Source: PALSA-1316 sp964499365 (GTDB taxonomy: Bacteria; Nitrospirota; Thermodesulfovibrionia; Thermodesulfovibrionales; UBA6898). Taken from it: 64,000 nucleotides of DNA. Under the pieces are notes generated by a model, which did no database searches, was not told where the DNA came from, and was given only the letters and a program-made list of their open reading frames with translations. How positions within the stretch are numbered: the first letter of the stretch is position 1; the number at the start of each line of letters is the position of its first letter. The stretch lies in assembly GCA_964499365.1 (NCBI GenBank), contig CAZCKU010000006.1, forward strand, positions 1-64,000. The letters run 5' to 3'. Of this stretch, positions 57,286 to 64,000 are shown one piece after another. The translations under genes were made by a program, and so were the position numbers.

Positions 57286-57450
57286 GTAACAGACAGGAAT
57301 GCCGAAATAACTCTGCCTACAACTCCTTATTGCCATTTCATGGGGCCTGCCAGCCTTATTCCGAATTCAACGCAAGCCTATGCCCGCGTTTACGTGAATA
57401 ATAATCAGATCATGTGGTATTGCAGAGTTATTGAGGTATTTCTGTCTGTA
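57286..57450 (-). ncRNA. ssrS: 6S RNA candidate
   Basis: The minus strand downstream of zapA can fold into the long rod typical of 6S RNA, which binds RNA polymerase by mimicking an open promoter. The outer closing stem is CAGACAG/CTGTCTG, followed by AATAACTCTGC/GCAGAGTTATT. An open central region has a small CCAT-GAA-ATGG hairpin on its 3' side. The apical hairpin is TTATTC/GAATAA enclosing AACGC/GCGTT. The length, about 165 bases, fits. An extended -10 (TGCATAAT) lies just upstream of the 5' end. The zapA-ssrS neighbourhood is conserved in many proteobacteria. The exact ends are estimated. Confidence 0.82.
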
Positions 57451-57481
57451 TTATGCAAGCAGAAGGGAAATAATCAGTTAT

Positions 57482-57748
57482 TCAGTCGAAGAGGCTGGTG
57501 AGGACATCCGCCCTTTCGTCGATATTCCTGGCGATATGTTCCTGCTCCTCCTGCAGACGGTGGAGTTCGTCAGCTATGTTCATCGAAACCAGAATCGCGG
57601 CCTTAAGGGGCGATATCCCGGGGGCCATGCTGTAGACATCCTTCAGTTTCCCGTTCACAAACGACGCAAGTTTCTTTATATGTTCCTCGGACGCATCTCC
57701 CTTGATCGTATACTTCTGCCCGAGGATCGTAACATCGACGCTTCCCAT
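57482..57748 (-). CDS. zapA: Cell division protein ZapA
   Basis: ZapA crosslinks FtsZ filaments at the division ring. The 88-residue protein is the normal length. It has an N-terminal beta strand region (VDVTILGQKYTIKGDASEEHIKKLASFVN) and a C-terminal coiled coil (residues 55-85). The gene lies between a coiled-coil protein gene upstream and the 6S RNA candidate downstream, the classical neighbourhood. Confidence 0.88.
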   Translation of the reverse strand: MGSVDVTILGQKYTIKGDASEEHIKKLASFVNGKLKDVYSMAPGISPLKAAILVSMNIADELHRLQEEQEHIARNIDERADVLTSLFD

Positions 57749-57755
57749 CTCCCGC

Positions 57756-58076
57756 TCAGACCTCTATCGTATCAAGCTCGTCCAGAAGTTCCTGGATCTG
57801 CGACCCGATTGAACTCTTCTCGGACTTCAAGGCCTCTATTTCACGGTTCTTGTCTTCAAGGACCGACTCATAATCACGGAGTCTTCTCTCAAGAAGGGTC
57901 TTTTCCTCTTTCAATGCCTTCACCCTCTCGACAGCAGCGTTGATCTTCTCCTCAAGGTTCTTCAGTCTATCCAACGACAGGCCCTCCTTCGTCATGGTTG
58001 TCTGCGCACGTCCGGTACCGGGGACAGATCTCGACGCAAAAGTCAGATCATCAAAAAGCGTTTCCCTGATTTCCAT
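57756..58076 (-). CDS. Coiled-coil protein upstream of zapA (ZapB-like)
   Basis: A 106-residue protein, most of which (about residues 34-104) is a continuous charged heptad coiled coil. It ends 8 bases before zapA. Small coiled-coil genes with this look commonly precede zapA and are sometimes annotated ZapB-like, so a division role is plausible. The N-terminal 27 residues are not coiled coil and could be untranslated, since an internal ATG (57993-57995) is also possible; neither start has a good ribosome site. Confidence 0.65.
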   Translation of the reverse strand: MEIRETLFDDLTFASRSVPGTGRAQTTMTKEGLSLDRLKNLEEKINAAVERVKALKEEKTLLERRLRDYESVLEDKNREIEALKSEKSSIGSQIQELLDELDTIEV

Positions 58077-58133
58077 TACATAAAATAACAGATGCGGGAG
58101 GCTGCTGTCTACAGGGGAAAAGCGATGGAGGCC

Positions 58134-58655
58134 TCACTCGTCCCGGTCTCTCAGACCCCCGTCACGCATCCGTTCCACCGAGGGGATTACCCGGATAGTG
58201 ACGACAACCGTATCGCCCTCCACGCGATAATCGGTCAGCAGGATATCGTCAACACCATAGGTCAGCGGGAAATACAACGGCCTCAGTTCATATCCCGGGA
58301 CCACGCCCTTCCCGTCGCTGATCCTGCTCAGCCGCTCGCCATGAACAGCGGTATGACAGTTGATGAAGTGCCGCGCCTTTTCAAGGGCCGTATCTCCTGA
58401 TAGGTTTTTCTCTATGCGGTAATTAAACTCCGGGGAAAAGGGTTCGAACCGGTACTGGTCGCCTTCCCTGTCGAAAATAGCGACTGTTTCAGGATCGTCC
58501 AGATAACGGCATCCGAAGAGGATGAGGCTGTAGTTTCCGGACATTCCGTCAGATGCGGCAGGGTCACTCCTGAGGCCCTGGCGGGGCGCACAGGCGGCAA
58601 GCACTAGGACACAAGCAAGGGAAATGAAAAGCAGCGGCGTTGTTTTCATATTCAA
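58134..58655 (-). CDS. Hypothetical lipoprotein
   Basis: A 173-residue protein with a type II signal peptide whose lipobox is VLAAC (cysteine near residue 22), so it should be lipid-anchored on the periplasmic side of the inner or outer membrane. The mature region holds about 150 residues with no family I can name. There is a LFGCRYLDDPETVAIFDREGD stretch and a C-terminal tail rich in R, D and G. Its start overlaps the stop of the HAD gene by 4 bases, indicating coupled translation. Confidence 0.7.
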   Translation of the reverse strand: MNMKTTPLLFISLACVLVLAACAPRQGLRSDPAASDGMSGNYSLILFGCRYLDDPETVAIFDREGDQYRFEPFSPEFNYRIEKNLSGDTALEKARHFINCHTAVHGERLSRISDGKGVVPGYELRPLYFPLTYGVDDILLTDYRVEGDTVVVTIRVIPSVERMRDGGLRDRDE

Positions 58656-59347
58656 CCTCCTGCTTTATTGTACCACGCCTCCCCCCCGTCCAGAAGGTCC
58701 CTGAAATCCTCGAGCACCATATACTGCCGGGACATCCCCTTTTCCGCACGGGAACTCGCATAGGCCTTATAGAGAATGTATCTGATGCCAAATGCCCGGG
58801 CCGTACTGAGGACCGCCTTGGTATCATCGATAAAAAGACTCTGCTCCCTGTCGAAACCGAGCAGCCCCGCTGCCTTTTCCCAGAATTCGAGCCGCTCTTT
58901 CGGGTAGCCTATCTCGAAGGAGGTTATCGCTGCGTCGAAATATTTCCCTATGCCGGTCTTTCTGAGCTTGATATCAAGCACCTTGTAATGCGCGTTGGTC
59001 AGGAGAAAGACCTTCTTCTGGTGCCGCCGCATCGTCATCAGAAATTCCTCGACATGCGGATGGACCTCGATCAGGTGGCGCATCTGCTCCTTCAGCGCAG
59101 GGATGTCGAGATCGACCTCTTTTGACCAGAAGTCAATGTCAGTCCAGTTCAGCGTCCCTTCATGGATCTTGTACCGTGAGAGCAGTTCTTCCCTGGCCCT
59201 GCCGAAGGTCATGTCTTTCTTTTCGGCGTATTTTTCAGGAAGCAGATGCTCCCAGAAATAGTCGTCGAAATACTTGTCGAGCAGCGTCCCGTCCATATCG
59301 AGCAGCACGAATTTTATTTTATCAAAGGGTATTTGGGCTCTGATCAT
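58652..59347 (-). CDS. HAD superfamily hydrolase
   Basis: A 231-residue HAD phosphatase. Motif I is LLDMDGTLLD (nucleophile and acid aspartates), motif II is the threonine in VFLLTNAH, the motif III lysine lies in the IGYPKERLEFW segment, and motif IV is SLFIDDTKAVL. A helical cap fills residues 25-100. The length and the IGYPKERLEFW/FIDDT pattern resemble GMP/IMP-nucleotidase-like (YrfG type) HAD proteins, but the substrate is not certain. It lies 67 bases after hisB on the same strand. Confidence 0.85.
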   Translation of the reverse strand: MIRAQIPFDKIKFVLLDMDGTLLDKYFDDYFWEHLLPEKYAEKKDMTFGRAREELLSRYKIHEGTLNWTDIDFWSKEVDLDIPALKEQMRHLIEVHPHVEEFLMTMRRHQKKVFLLTNAHYKVLDIKLRKTGIGKYFDAAITSFEIGYPKERLEFWEKAAGLLGFDREQSLFIDDTKAVLSTARAFGIRYILYKAYASSRAEKGMSRQYMVLEDFRDLLDGGEAWYNKAGG

Positions 59348-59414
59348 GTTGTCTGTTTCCGCAGTCTTCGTCTTTATCAGAACCGGCTCCCGCCGCCCAT
59401 TTCCGCTCTCTTCG

Positions 59415-60002
59415 TTACAGTTTCCCTTTTGTCGAGGGGATGCCTTTCACGCGGGGGTCGATCGTCACCGCCTGCCTGAGCGCCCGGCCGAGCGCCTTGA
59501 AGATCGCCTCGATGATGTGATGGGTATTTCTGCCATAGGATACGCCGACATGCAGGGTAATCCCCGCATTGGCTGCAAAGGCCTGCATGAAGTCCTCGAT
59601 CAGGTCAGGATCAAACTCCCGCAGCTTGCTCTTCTTCGGAAACTCGACGCGGTAGACAAGATACGACCTTCCGCTGATATCAAGCGATACCGACGCGAGC
59701 GTCTCATCCATCGGGACGGACGCCTGACCATAACGGGCAATCCCCTTCATGTCCCCGAGCGCCTGCTTCAGGGCTTTGCCCAGGGCTATGCCCGCATCCT
59801 CGACCGTATGGTGGTCGTCGATATCCGTGTCCCCTTTTGCCCTGACGGTCAGATCGAAAAGCCCGTGTTTGGCCATAAGGGAGAGCATATGGTCGAGAAA
59901 CGGTATCGTCGTACTGACCGCATAGGTGCCGGTACCGTCAAGGTTGATCGCAACCCTGATGTCTGTCTCTTTTGTCTTCCTCGCAATATCACCTTTTCTC
60001 AT
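59415..60002 (-). CDS. hisB: Imidazoleglycerol-phosphate dehydratase
   Basis: HisB (monofunctional) dehydrates imidazoleglycerol phosphate in histidine synthesis using manganese. The 195-residue protein is the normal length for the stand-alone form. It has the metal-binding sequence segments FLDHMLSLMAKHG, DDHHTVEDAGIALG and AGITLHVGVSYGRNTHHIIEAIFKALGRAL. The ATG overlaps the hisC stop by 4 bases. The bifunctional HisB fusion with a phosphatase domain is absent, although a separate HAD phosphatase gene follows. Confidence 0.97.
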   Translation of the reverse strand: MRKGDIARKTKETDIRVAINLDGTGTYAVSTTIPFLDHMLSLMAKHGLFDLTVRAKGDTDIDDHHTVEDAGIALGKALKQALGDMKGIARYGQASVPMDETLASVSLDISGRSYLVYRVEFPKKSKLREFDPDLIEDFMQAFAANAGITLHVGVSYGRNTHHIIEAIFKALGRALRQAVTIDPRVKGIPSTKGKL

Positions 60003-61051
60003 GCCTGCTCCTGCCTCCCGGACCTCTGAATTTTTTCGAGGACCCTCAGAAAGGCTGTATTTTCACGGGGTGTCCCCACCGTAACCCGCAGGCTCCCCTC
60101 GACAGCACCCTGAAGGTTGCGCACCAGGATGCCCTGTTCCAGCAGCGCGCTGTAAACCCTGTCGGGTGCGGACACCCTGAAAAGGATAAAATTCGCCTCT
60201 GACGGATACGGCGTTATCCCCGGAATCGTTTCCATTGCACTGAGCAGCCGGTCGCGCTCGGCAACGATCTGCCGGATTGATGCCTTCAGTGTTTTCTTCT
60301 CCTGCAGGGCCGCAACCGCAACCGCCTGGGAGAGGGCATTCACATTGAAAGGAAGGCGCACCTTGTTGACTTCGCCGACAATTTCCGGGGAGGCTACCAT
60401 AAAACCGAGTCTCAGGCCCGCAAGGCCTATCTTGCTGAGGGTCCTCAGGATAACCAGATTCTGGTAGTCCTTGAGCAGCGGCAGGAACCCCCTGTCACTG
60501 GCAAAGGGCTGATAGGCCTCATCGACCACCACGATGCCTTTTGAGGCCTCGAGCAGCGGCAATATCCTCTCTGAAGAAAAACAGTTCCCCGTGGGGTTGT
60601 TCGGACTGCTGAGAAAGATGAGCTTCGGCTTCTTCCGTCTCACTGCAGTCAGCATTGCTGCCGCGTCAAGGTCATAGGACTCGTCCAGCGATACTTCGAC
60701 CTTCTCTTCCCCGAATGCCTGCGCAATAATCCCGTACATCGAAAAGGTCGGCACCGGATAGAGGACAGGCCCGCCAAAGGTCGCGATCAGATAATAGATG
60801 AGTTCATCCGAACCATTCCCCTGCAGGATATTTTCCGGGCTCACCCGGAAATCCCTGGCAAGTATCCTTTTCAGGGCCTTTGCCTCGGGGTCGGGATAGC
60901 GGTTCGTCCTGACGGACGCAGCAGCCGTCAGCGCGCCACCGAAGCCGTAGGGACTTTCATTGGCGTCCAGCTTAATCCTGCACGGTATTTCAGCAGCCTG
61001 GTAAGCCCGCAGTGTCGCAACATCTTTTTTGACCAGTCGTTTGATATTCAT
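59999..61051 (-). CDS. hisC: Histidinol-phosphate aminotransferase
   Basis: HisC transfers an amino group to imidazole acetol phosphate using PLP. The 350-residue protein has the N-terminal KLDANESPYGFG, the ILQGNGSDELIYYLIATFG segment, SSPNNPTGNCFS and VVDEAYQPFA. The PLP lysine is in LRTLSKIGLAGLRLGFM. The length is standard. It is upstream of and overlaps hisB. HisI and hisE are at the other end of the window, so the pathway genes are split. Confidence 0.95.
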   Translation of the reverse strand: MNIKRLVKKDVATLRAYQAAEIPCRIKLDANESPYGFGGALTAAASVRTNRYPDPEAKALKRILARDFRVSPENILQGNGSDELIYYLIATFGGPVLYPVPTFSMYGIIAQAFGEEKVEVSLDESYDLDAAAMLTAVRRKKPKLIFLSSPNNPTGNCFSSERILPLLEASKGIVVVDEAYQPFASDRGFLPLLKDYQNLVILRTLSKIGLAGLRLGFMVASPEIVGEVNKVRLPFNVNALSQAVAVAALQEKKTLKASIRQIVAERDRLLSAMETIPGITPYPSEANFILFRVSAPDRVYSALLEQGILVRNLQGAVEGSLRVTVGTPRENTAFLRVLEKIQRSGRQEQA

Positions 61052-61096
61052 GACTTCTGCATTATATCACAAACCTCTTTGCCCGGCGGGCAGAGT

Positions 61097-61780
61097 CTAT
61101 TGCCCGGCGTACTCCGGCGGCATTCCCTCGCCGGCTTCCTGCGGGTCCAGGATAAAGCTCATCCAGATTATATTAAAAACGTCTCCATAGTCCTTCAGGT
61201 AATCCTTCATCGTTCCGTCCTGCTTCACGTTCCGGACATAGCGTCCGAACTGTTTCTCGATCTTCCTGAGGACCTGTTTCTTCTGGTCCGCGCTATAGGG
61301 ATAGACGCAGCCGCTCATCACAAAATTGTCGTCCAGCTGCAGTATCCGCGTCGCAAACAAATCGCCCTTCTTCAGCCCCTTTGTCAGGCTCTTGTCCCGC
61401 AGGGGGACCTCTTCTCCGAGAAGCAGGTCTTTCAGCAGCACCCGCTTGTCCCGTGCCACGGACGCAACCTCATAAAGGCTCAGGACCGAACCCTTCATCT
61501 TCTCGATGACCGAGAGCTCTTCAGGGCCCAGGCACCGGTCGTGCCGTCCATACAGGGTCAGAAAGGACTCACCCTTCTCGTTCGCCTTATGATCAAAGAT
61601 CAGCCAGTCCTCAAAATTGATAAAGCCGAGTTCAAGGGCAACACCGCCCATCACCTCATCCGGCTGCTGCTCATCCCAGAAATAGGTATATGCACTGTCT
61701 ATGCCCTGGGGATGGGTTTCGCGCACATAGTTTATCGCAGCCTGAAAAATTTTTGCCTTAATCTGTTCTTCTTTGCCCAC
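61097..61780 (-). CDS. Conserved hypothetical protein
   Basis: A 227-residue soluble protein with no signal peptide or membrane segment. I do not recognise the fold. A conserved-looking core includes TYFWDEQQPDEVMGG and FINFEDWLIFD, followed by a lysine-rich middle. The GTG start has AGGAGA 7 bases upstream. It overlaps the 3' end of the L,D-transpeptidase gene by 23 bases, so the two are translated from one message. Relation to wall synthesis is not implied by the sequence. Confidence 0.72.
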   Translation of the reverse strand: MGKEEQIKAKIFQAAINYVRETHPQGIDSAYTYFWDEQQPDEVMGGVALELGFINFEDWLIFDHKANEKGESFLTLYGRHDRCLGPEELSVIEKMKGSVLSLYEVASVARDKRVLLKDLLLGEEVPLRDKSLTKGLKKGDLFATRILQLDDNFVMSGCVYPYSADQKKQVLRKIEKQFGRYVRNVKQDGTMKDYLKDYGDVFNIIWMSFILDPQEAGEGMPPEYAGQ

Positions 61781-62690
61781 GGGTATCTCTCCTTGCCTGA
61801 TAGGTCATTTCCTGCGTTTTGGTAACATCCCTGGGAATACCTTCCCTGTCCTTCAATACCTTTTCGAATTTCCCCCAGTCGACGCTCTCCGAAAGACCGC
61901 GCTCCTCAATAGCAGCCTTTGCCGCGGCCCTCAGGTCCTTTATTCTTTTATAAAAATCGCCGTGGACCTCCAGAAAAATACGCCCCTCCGGCGAAAGAGC
62001 AACCTTGACCGGCAGATAGACCAGTTCACCCGGTGTATTGACCTCGACCCTGTCAAAGAATTTCTCCATATGCTCCGGCATCACCCGGATACAGCCGTGG
62101 CTCCTGAAACGATACACAGACTGGGGCTTGATCGTTTCGTGGATCAGGATGCCGGAAAGAGAGGTCTTGATTGCAAAACGCCCGAGAGGATTTTCAGGGC
62201 CCGGCGGCACTATGGTCTCAACCGGTTTGCCTTCTGCCTCCATTTCTGCCTGGATCGACTTGGGTACGTACCAGGAAGGGTTCTTCGCTTTTCTCAGGAC
62301 CGTAAACTTTCCCAGGGGGGTCGTCCAGTCCGCGTCCTTCCGGGGAACCATACCCAACGCCACGGGGAACATCGTATCGATCTGCCCGGCCTTGAAATAG
62401 TAGAGGGTCCTGTCCGGAATATTGATAATAATCCCTTCCTCAACGATCAGGGGGACTATCTTCCGGGTATTCACCCTGAGTGTCGTTCCCTTCTTCAGCG
62501 GTTTCTTCGGATCAAGTCTGTTCTCGCGTACAATCTGCTTCCAGCTCACGCCGAGCCTTGAACCGATGAGTTCAACGGTATCACCCTTTCTGACGGTATA
62601 GACGCTGTCCCCTCCGACCAGCATGCTGGCCTGCGACAGGTGGGGTGAAAGAAGGAATACGACAGCTGCCACCAATAGAAACTTCTTCAT
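61758..62690 (-). CDS. L,D-transpeptidase with LysM domain
   Basis: A 310-residue exported protein: signal peptide 1-21, a LysM peptidoglycan-binding domain at about 28-74 (VYTVRKGDTVELIGSRLGVSW), then a YkuD catalytic domain. The nucleophile is the cysteine in FRSHGCIRV. Family enzymes form 3-3 crosslinks in peptidoglycan or attach lipoproteins to it, and resist most beta-lactams. A basic tail (RRDTRGQRRTD) ends the protein. It is followed with overlap by a hypothetical gene. Confidence 0.92.
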   Translation of the reverse strand: MKKFLLVAAVVFLLSPHLSQASMLVGGDSVYTVRKGDTVELIGSRLGVSWKQIVRENRLDPKKPLKKGTTLRVNTRKIVPLIVEEGIIINIPDRTLYYFKAGQIDTMFPVALGMVPRKDADWTTPLGKFTVLRKAKNPSWYVPKSIQAEMEAEGKPVETIVPPGPENPLGRFAIKTSLSGILIHETIKPQSVYRFRSHGCIRVMPEHMEKFFDRVEVNTPGELVYLPVKVALSPEGRIFLEVHGDFYKRIKDLRAAAKAAIEERGLSESVDWGKFEKVLKDREGIPRDVTKTQEMTYQARRDTRGQRRTD

Positions 62691-62746
62691 GCCGGATAGT
62701 ATTATATCCCGTTTACGGTTGCCAAAACAAACTGAAGACTGCTGCT

Positions 62747-63124
62747 TCAGGCATCTACCCGGCCGGGGTCTTCATCATCAAGCTCATGCAGGTATTCCCG
62801 CAGCGAGGAGTCTCCGACAATCTCATCGAGCATGCTTTTCTTGGCGGCTTCGAGCTTCTCTGCCGGGATCTTCATTCTCTGCGCCATCTCCTCGAGGCCT
62901 ATGCCCCTGGCAAAATGCTCCTCGGCGATCAGGACCTTCAGGGTATCATCAAGTATACTTGCCTTCACCCCTTCATCCTGCTCTTCGATCAGCGCAGACG
63001 CCTCGTCGAATCCCAATCCCCGGGCGAGTCCTTCCCTGATCTTCCTGATCTGAAGCATGTACTGCCTGTCGGCCTCGGCCATAAATGCATCATCCGGAAG
63101 CCCTTCATGCCATGACTCTGCCAT
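62747..63124 (-). CDS. Hypothetical acidic protein
   Basis: A 125-residue, largely alpha-helical, acidic cytoplasmic protein. It has an internal pattern in which a segment of the type GLARGLGFDEASALIEEQDE recurs loosely as FARGIGLEEMAQRMKIPAEKL, as if two similar helical hairpins were fused. The AAGGAGG ribosome site supports the start. No family is recognised. It lies alone on the minus strand between the L,D-transpeptidase and the divergent PilZ gene. Confidence 0.62.
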   Translation of the reverse strand: MAESWHEGLPDDAFMAEADRQYMLQIRKIREGLARGLGFDEASALIEEQDEGVKASILDDTLKVLIAEEHFARGIGLEEMAQRMKIPAEKLEAAKKSMLDEIVGDSSLREYLHELDDEDPGRVDA

Positions 63125-63233
63125 ACAACCTCCTTATCACCAGCGACTTCTGGCAGATATCCTATCATACAAACGGAATATATGGTATTCCGGGTACAAA
63201 AATTCCCATAAATACATTAGAATACATGCAGCC

Positions 63234-63950
63234 ATGAAACCGGTAGAGGCATTTCAGTATCTCAAGGAAAAAAACCTGCCGATCATCCTCTCCTTTCCGA
63301 TGGAAGAGGAGTCCGGCCATATTATTACCGGCAAGGGGCTCTGTTACGTCGTCAGCGTGCATGGCACCTCACGGGTCACCTTCGGCAGGTTTTCCCCTTA
63401 CCGGCTCCTGACATTCCTCAGGACCGCCCTGCTCTGCCATGCAACCTTCGAGATCAACGGCCTGACCTATGGCTGCGTGGTGCAGGACATCACCTTCCAT
63501 GGCTCGGTCGATGAAAAGTCGGTCGTCACCGCATCCATACCCGAGGCCCTTGGTGCGTTTCCCCGGAGGTTTATCAGGGTCGAGCCGTCGGTGAAATCTC
63601 CCGCAGTCCTTTACGTAAAAACAGTGCATTACGGCACACTCCCCTTTAGCGTCAAGGACATATCTGAAGGCGGCGTGGGGTTCGTTTCTCCGACGATCCT
63701 GGATCTTGAAGAGAAGTTTATCTGCTGCATCAGGCTACCGGGAGAGAACGACAATACCGTCCTCTCCAATGCTGTCCTCGTCTTTAAAAATGAATACAGA
63801 GGCGGACCGGGCGGAAGGACCTCCAGACTGTCTCCAAAGGGCATCTTCTACGGACTTGAGCTCTTCCCCCACCAGGAAGACGGCAAGAAGATCAGGCTCT
63901 ATGTCATGGAAAGGGAGCGGGAGATCCGGAAGGTGATCCAGCAGTGGTGA
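63234..63950 (+). CDS. PilZ-domain protein (c-di-GMP receptor, YcgR-like)
   Basis: A 238-residue cytoplasmic protein. An N-terminal YcgR-type beta domain covers about residues 5-95, followed by a PilZ domain with the c-di-GMP-binding arginines in RRFIRVEP (about 108-115) and the DxSxxG motif as DISEGGVGF. The C-terminal region continues the PilZ barrel to about 235. I start at 63234, where a canonical N-terminus (MKPVEAFQYLKEK) begins; the upstream frame is not supported. A GGDEF-type protein is encoded 23 kb away and could supply the ligand. Confidence 0.88.
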   Translation: MKPVEAFQYLKEKNLPIILSFPMEEESGHIITGKGLCYVVSVHGTSRVTFGRFSPYRLLTFLRTALLCHATFEINGLTYGCVVQDITFHGSVDEKSVVTASIPEALGAFPRRFIRVEPSVKSPAVLYVKTVHYGTLPFSVKDISEGGVGFVSPTILDLEEKFICCIRLPGENDNTVLSNAVLVFKNEYRGGPGGRTSRLSPKGIFYGLELFPHQEDGKKIRLYVMEREREIRKVIQQW

Positions 63951-64000
63951 GCACGGTCGTGCGGCCCCGGTATACAGGCCCTGCTTCAGCGCAGATAGTG

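Noticed and set aside
57118..57943. Plus-strand frames across the repeat, 6S RNA and zapA
   Set aside because: They read through the non-coding repeat and antisense to zapA, with no ribosome sites.

Overview
The window reads as ordinary chromosome from a rod-shaped, didermic (Gram-negative type) bacterium with an anaerobic or facultative nitrate-respiring lifestyle. The evidence is lipoproteins, Tat-exported proteins, a periplasmic nitrate reductase, MreBCD/RodA/PBP2, a B12-dependent ribonucleotide reductase, a pyruvoyl-dependent arginine decarboxylase and the carboxyspermidine route to polyamines. This mixture, together with an NtrY/NtrX pair preceded by a DUF4390 gene, fits Nitrospirota or a deltaproteobacterium-like lineage. 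The assignment is inference, because there is no rRNA in the window.

Layout. 0.07-4.5 kb: a membrane protein and the DUF4390-NtrY-NtrX signalling operon (minus strand). It is divergent, across a perfect palindrome, from an adenosine-specific kinase, hisI, hisE, a HIT hydrolase and a large FAD protein (4.6-7.8 kb). 7.9-19.4 kb is the most accessory-looking stretch. It holds two secreted repeat proteins with C-terminal S74 chaperone domains, a Tat-exported metallo-beta-lactamase-fold protein, a cupin, and a candidate 35-residue membrane peptide behind a sigma-54-like promoter. It also holds a three-gene signalling unit (histidine kinase, single receiver, and an unusual tandem-DHp/receiver/sigma-54 activator) and an NMT1/SsuA-like binding protein. 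Four copies of one palindromic repeat family punctuate this region. 19.8-21.7 kb is dxs. 22.0-26.2 kb encodes four enzymes that would take arginine to spermidine or norspermidine. 26.4-28.2 kb holds a TrmJ-like methyltransferase and small genes. 28.4-34.1 kb holds tRNA-Met and the cell-shape operon. 34.3-45.7 kb holds an alpha-glucan phosphorylase, an NADP-binding reductase, an active/inactive M16 peptidase pair, a diguanylate cyclase-like protein, gyrA, rsmG, a DNA glycosylase and a release-factor-like rescue protein. 46.0-51.4 kb is a napA-G-H-B-D operon. 51.6-57.0 kb holds mnmG, a Cys-rich protein, a rhomboid-like protein and nrdJ with two NrdR-like boxes exactly 31 bp apart. 57.3-58.1 kb holds a 6S RNA candidate beside zapA and a coiled-coil gene. 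58.1-63.95 kb holds a lipoprotein, a HAD phosphatase, hisB, hisC, an L,D-transpeptidase and a PilZ protein.

How the parts connect. Polyamine synthesis is complete in one place. Histidine genes are split between two loci (hisIE and hisBC). c-di-GMP signalling is represented by one GGDEF-type protein and one PilZ receptor. The most unusual items are the tandem-DHp sigma-54 activator with its neighbouring putative target cluster, the paired repeat/S74 surface proteins, and a dispersed element with 15-bp terminal inverted repeats that sits just 3' of an arginine decarboxylase gene and of the 6S RNA. Several genes have a -10 box abutting the start codon, which suggests leaderless transcripts.
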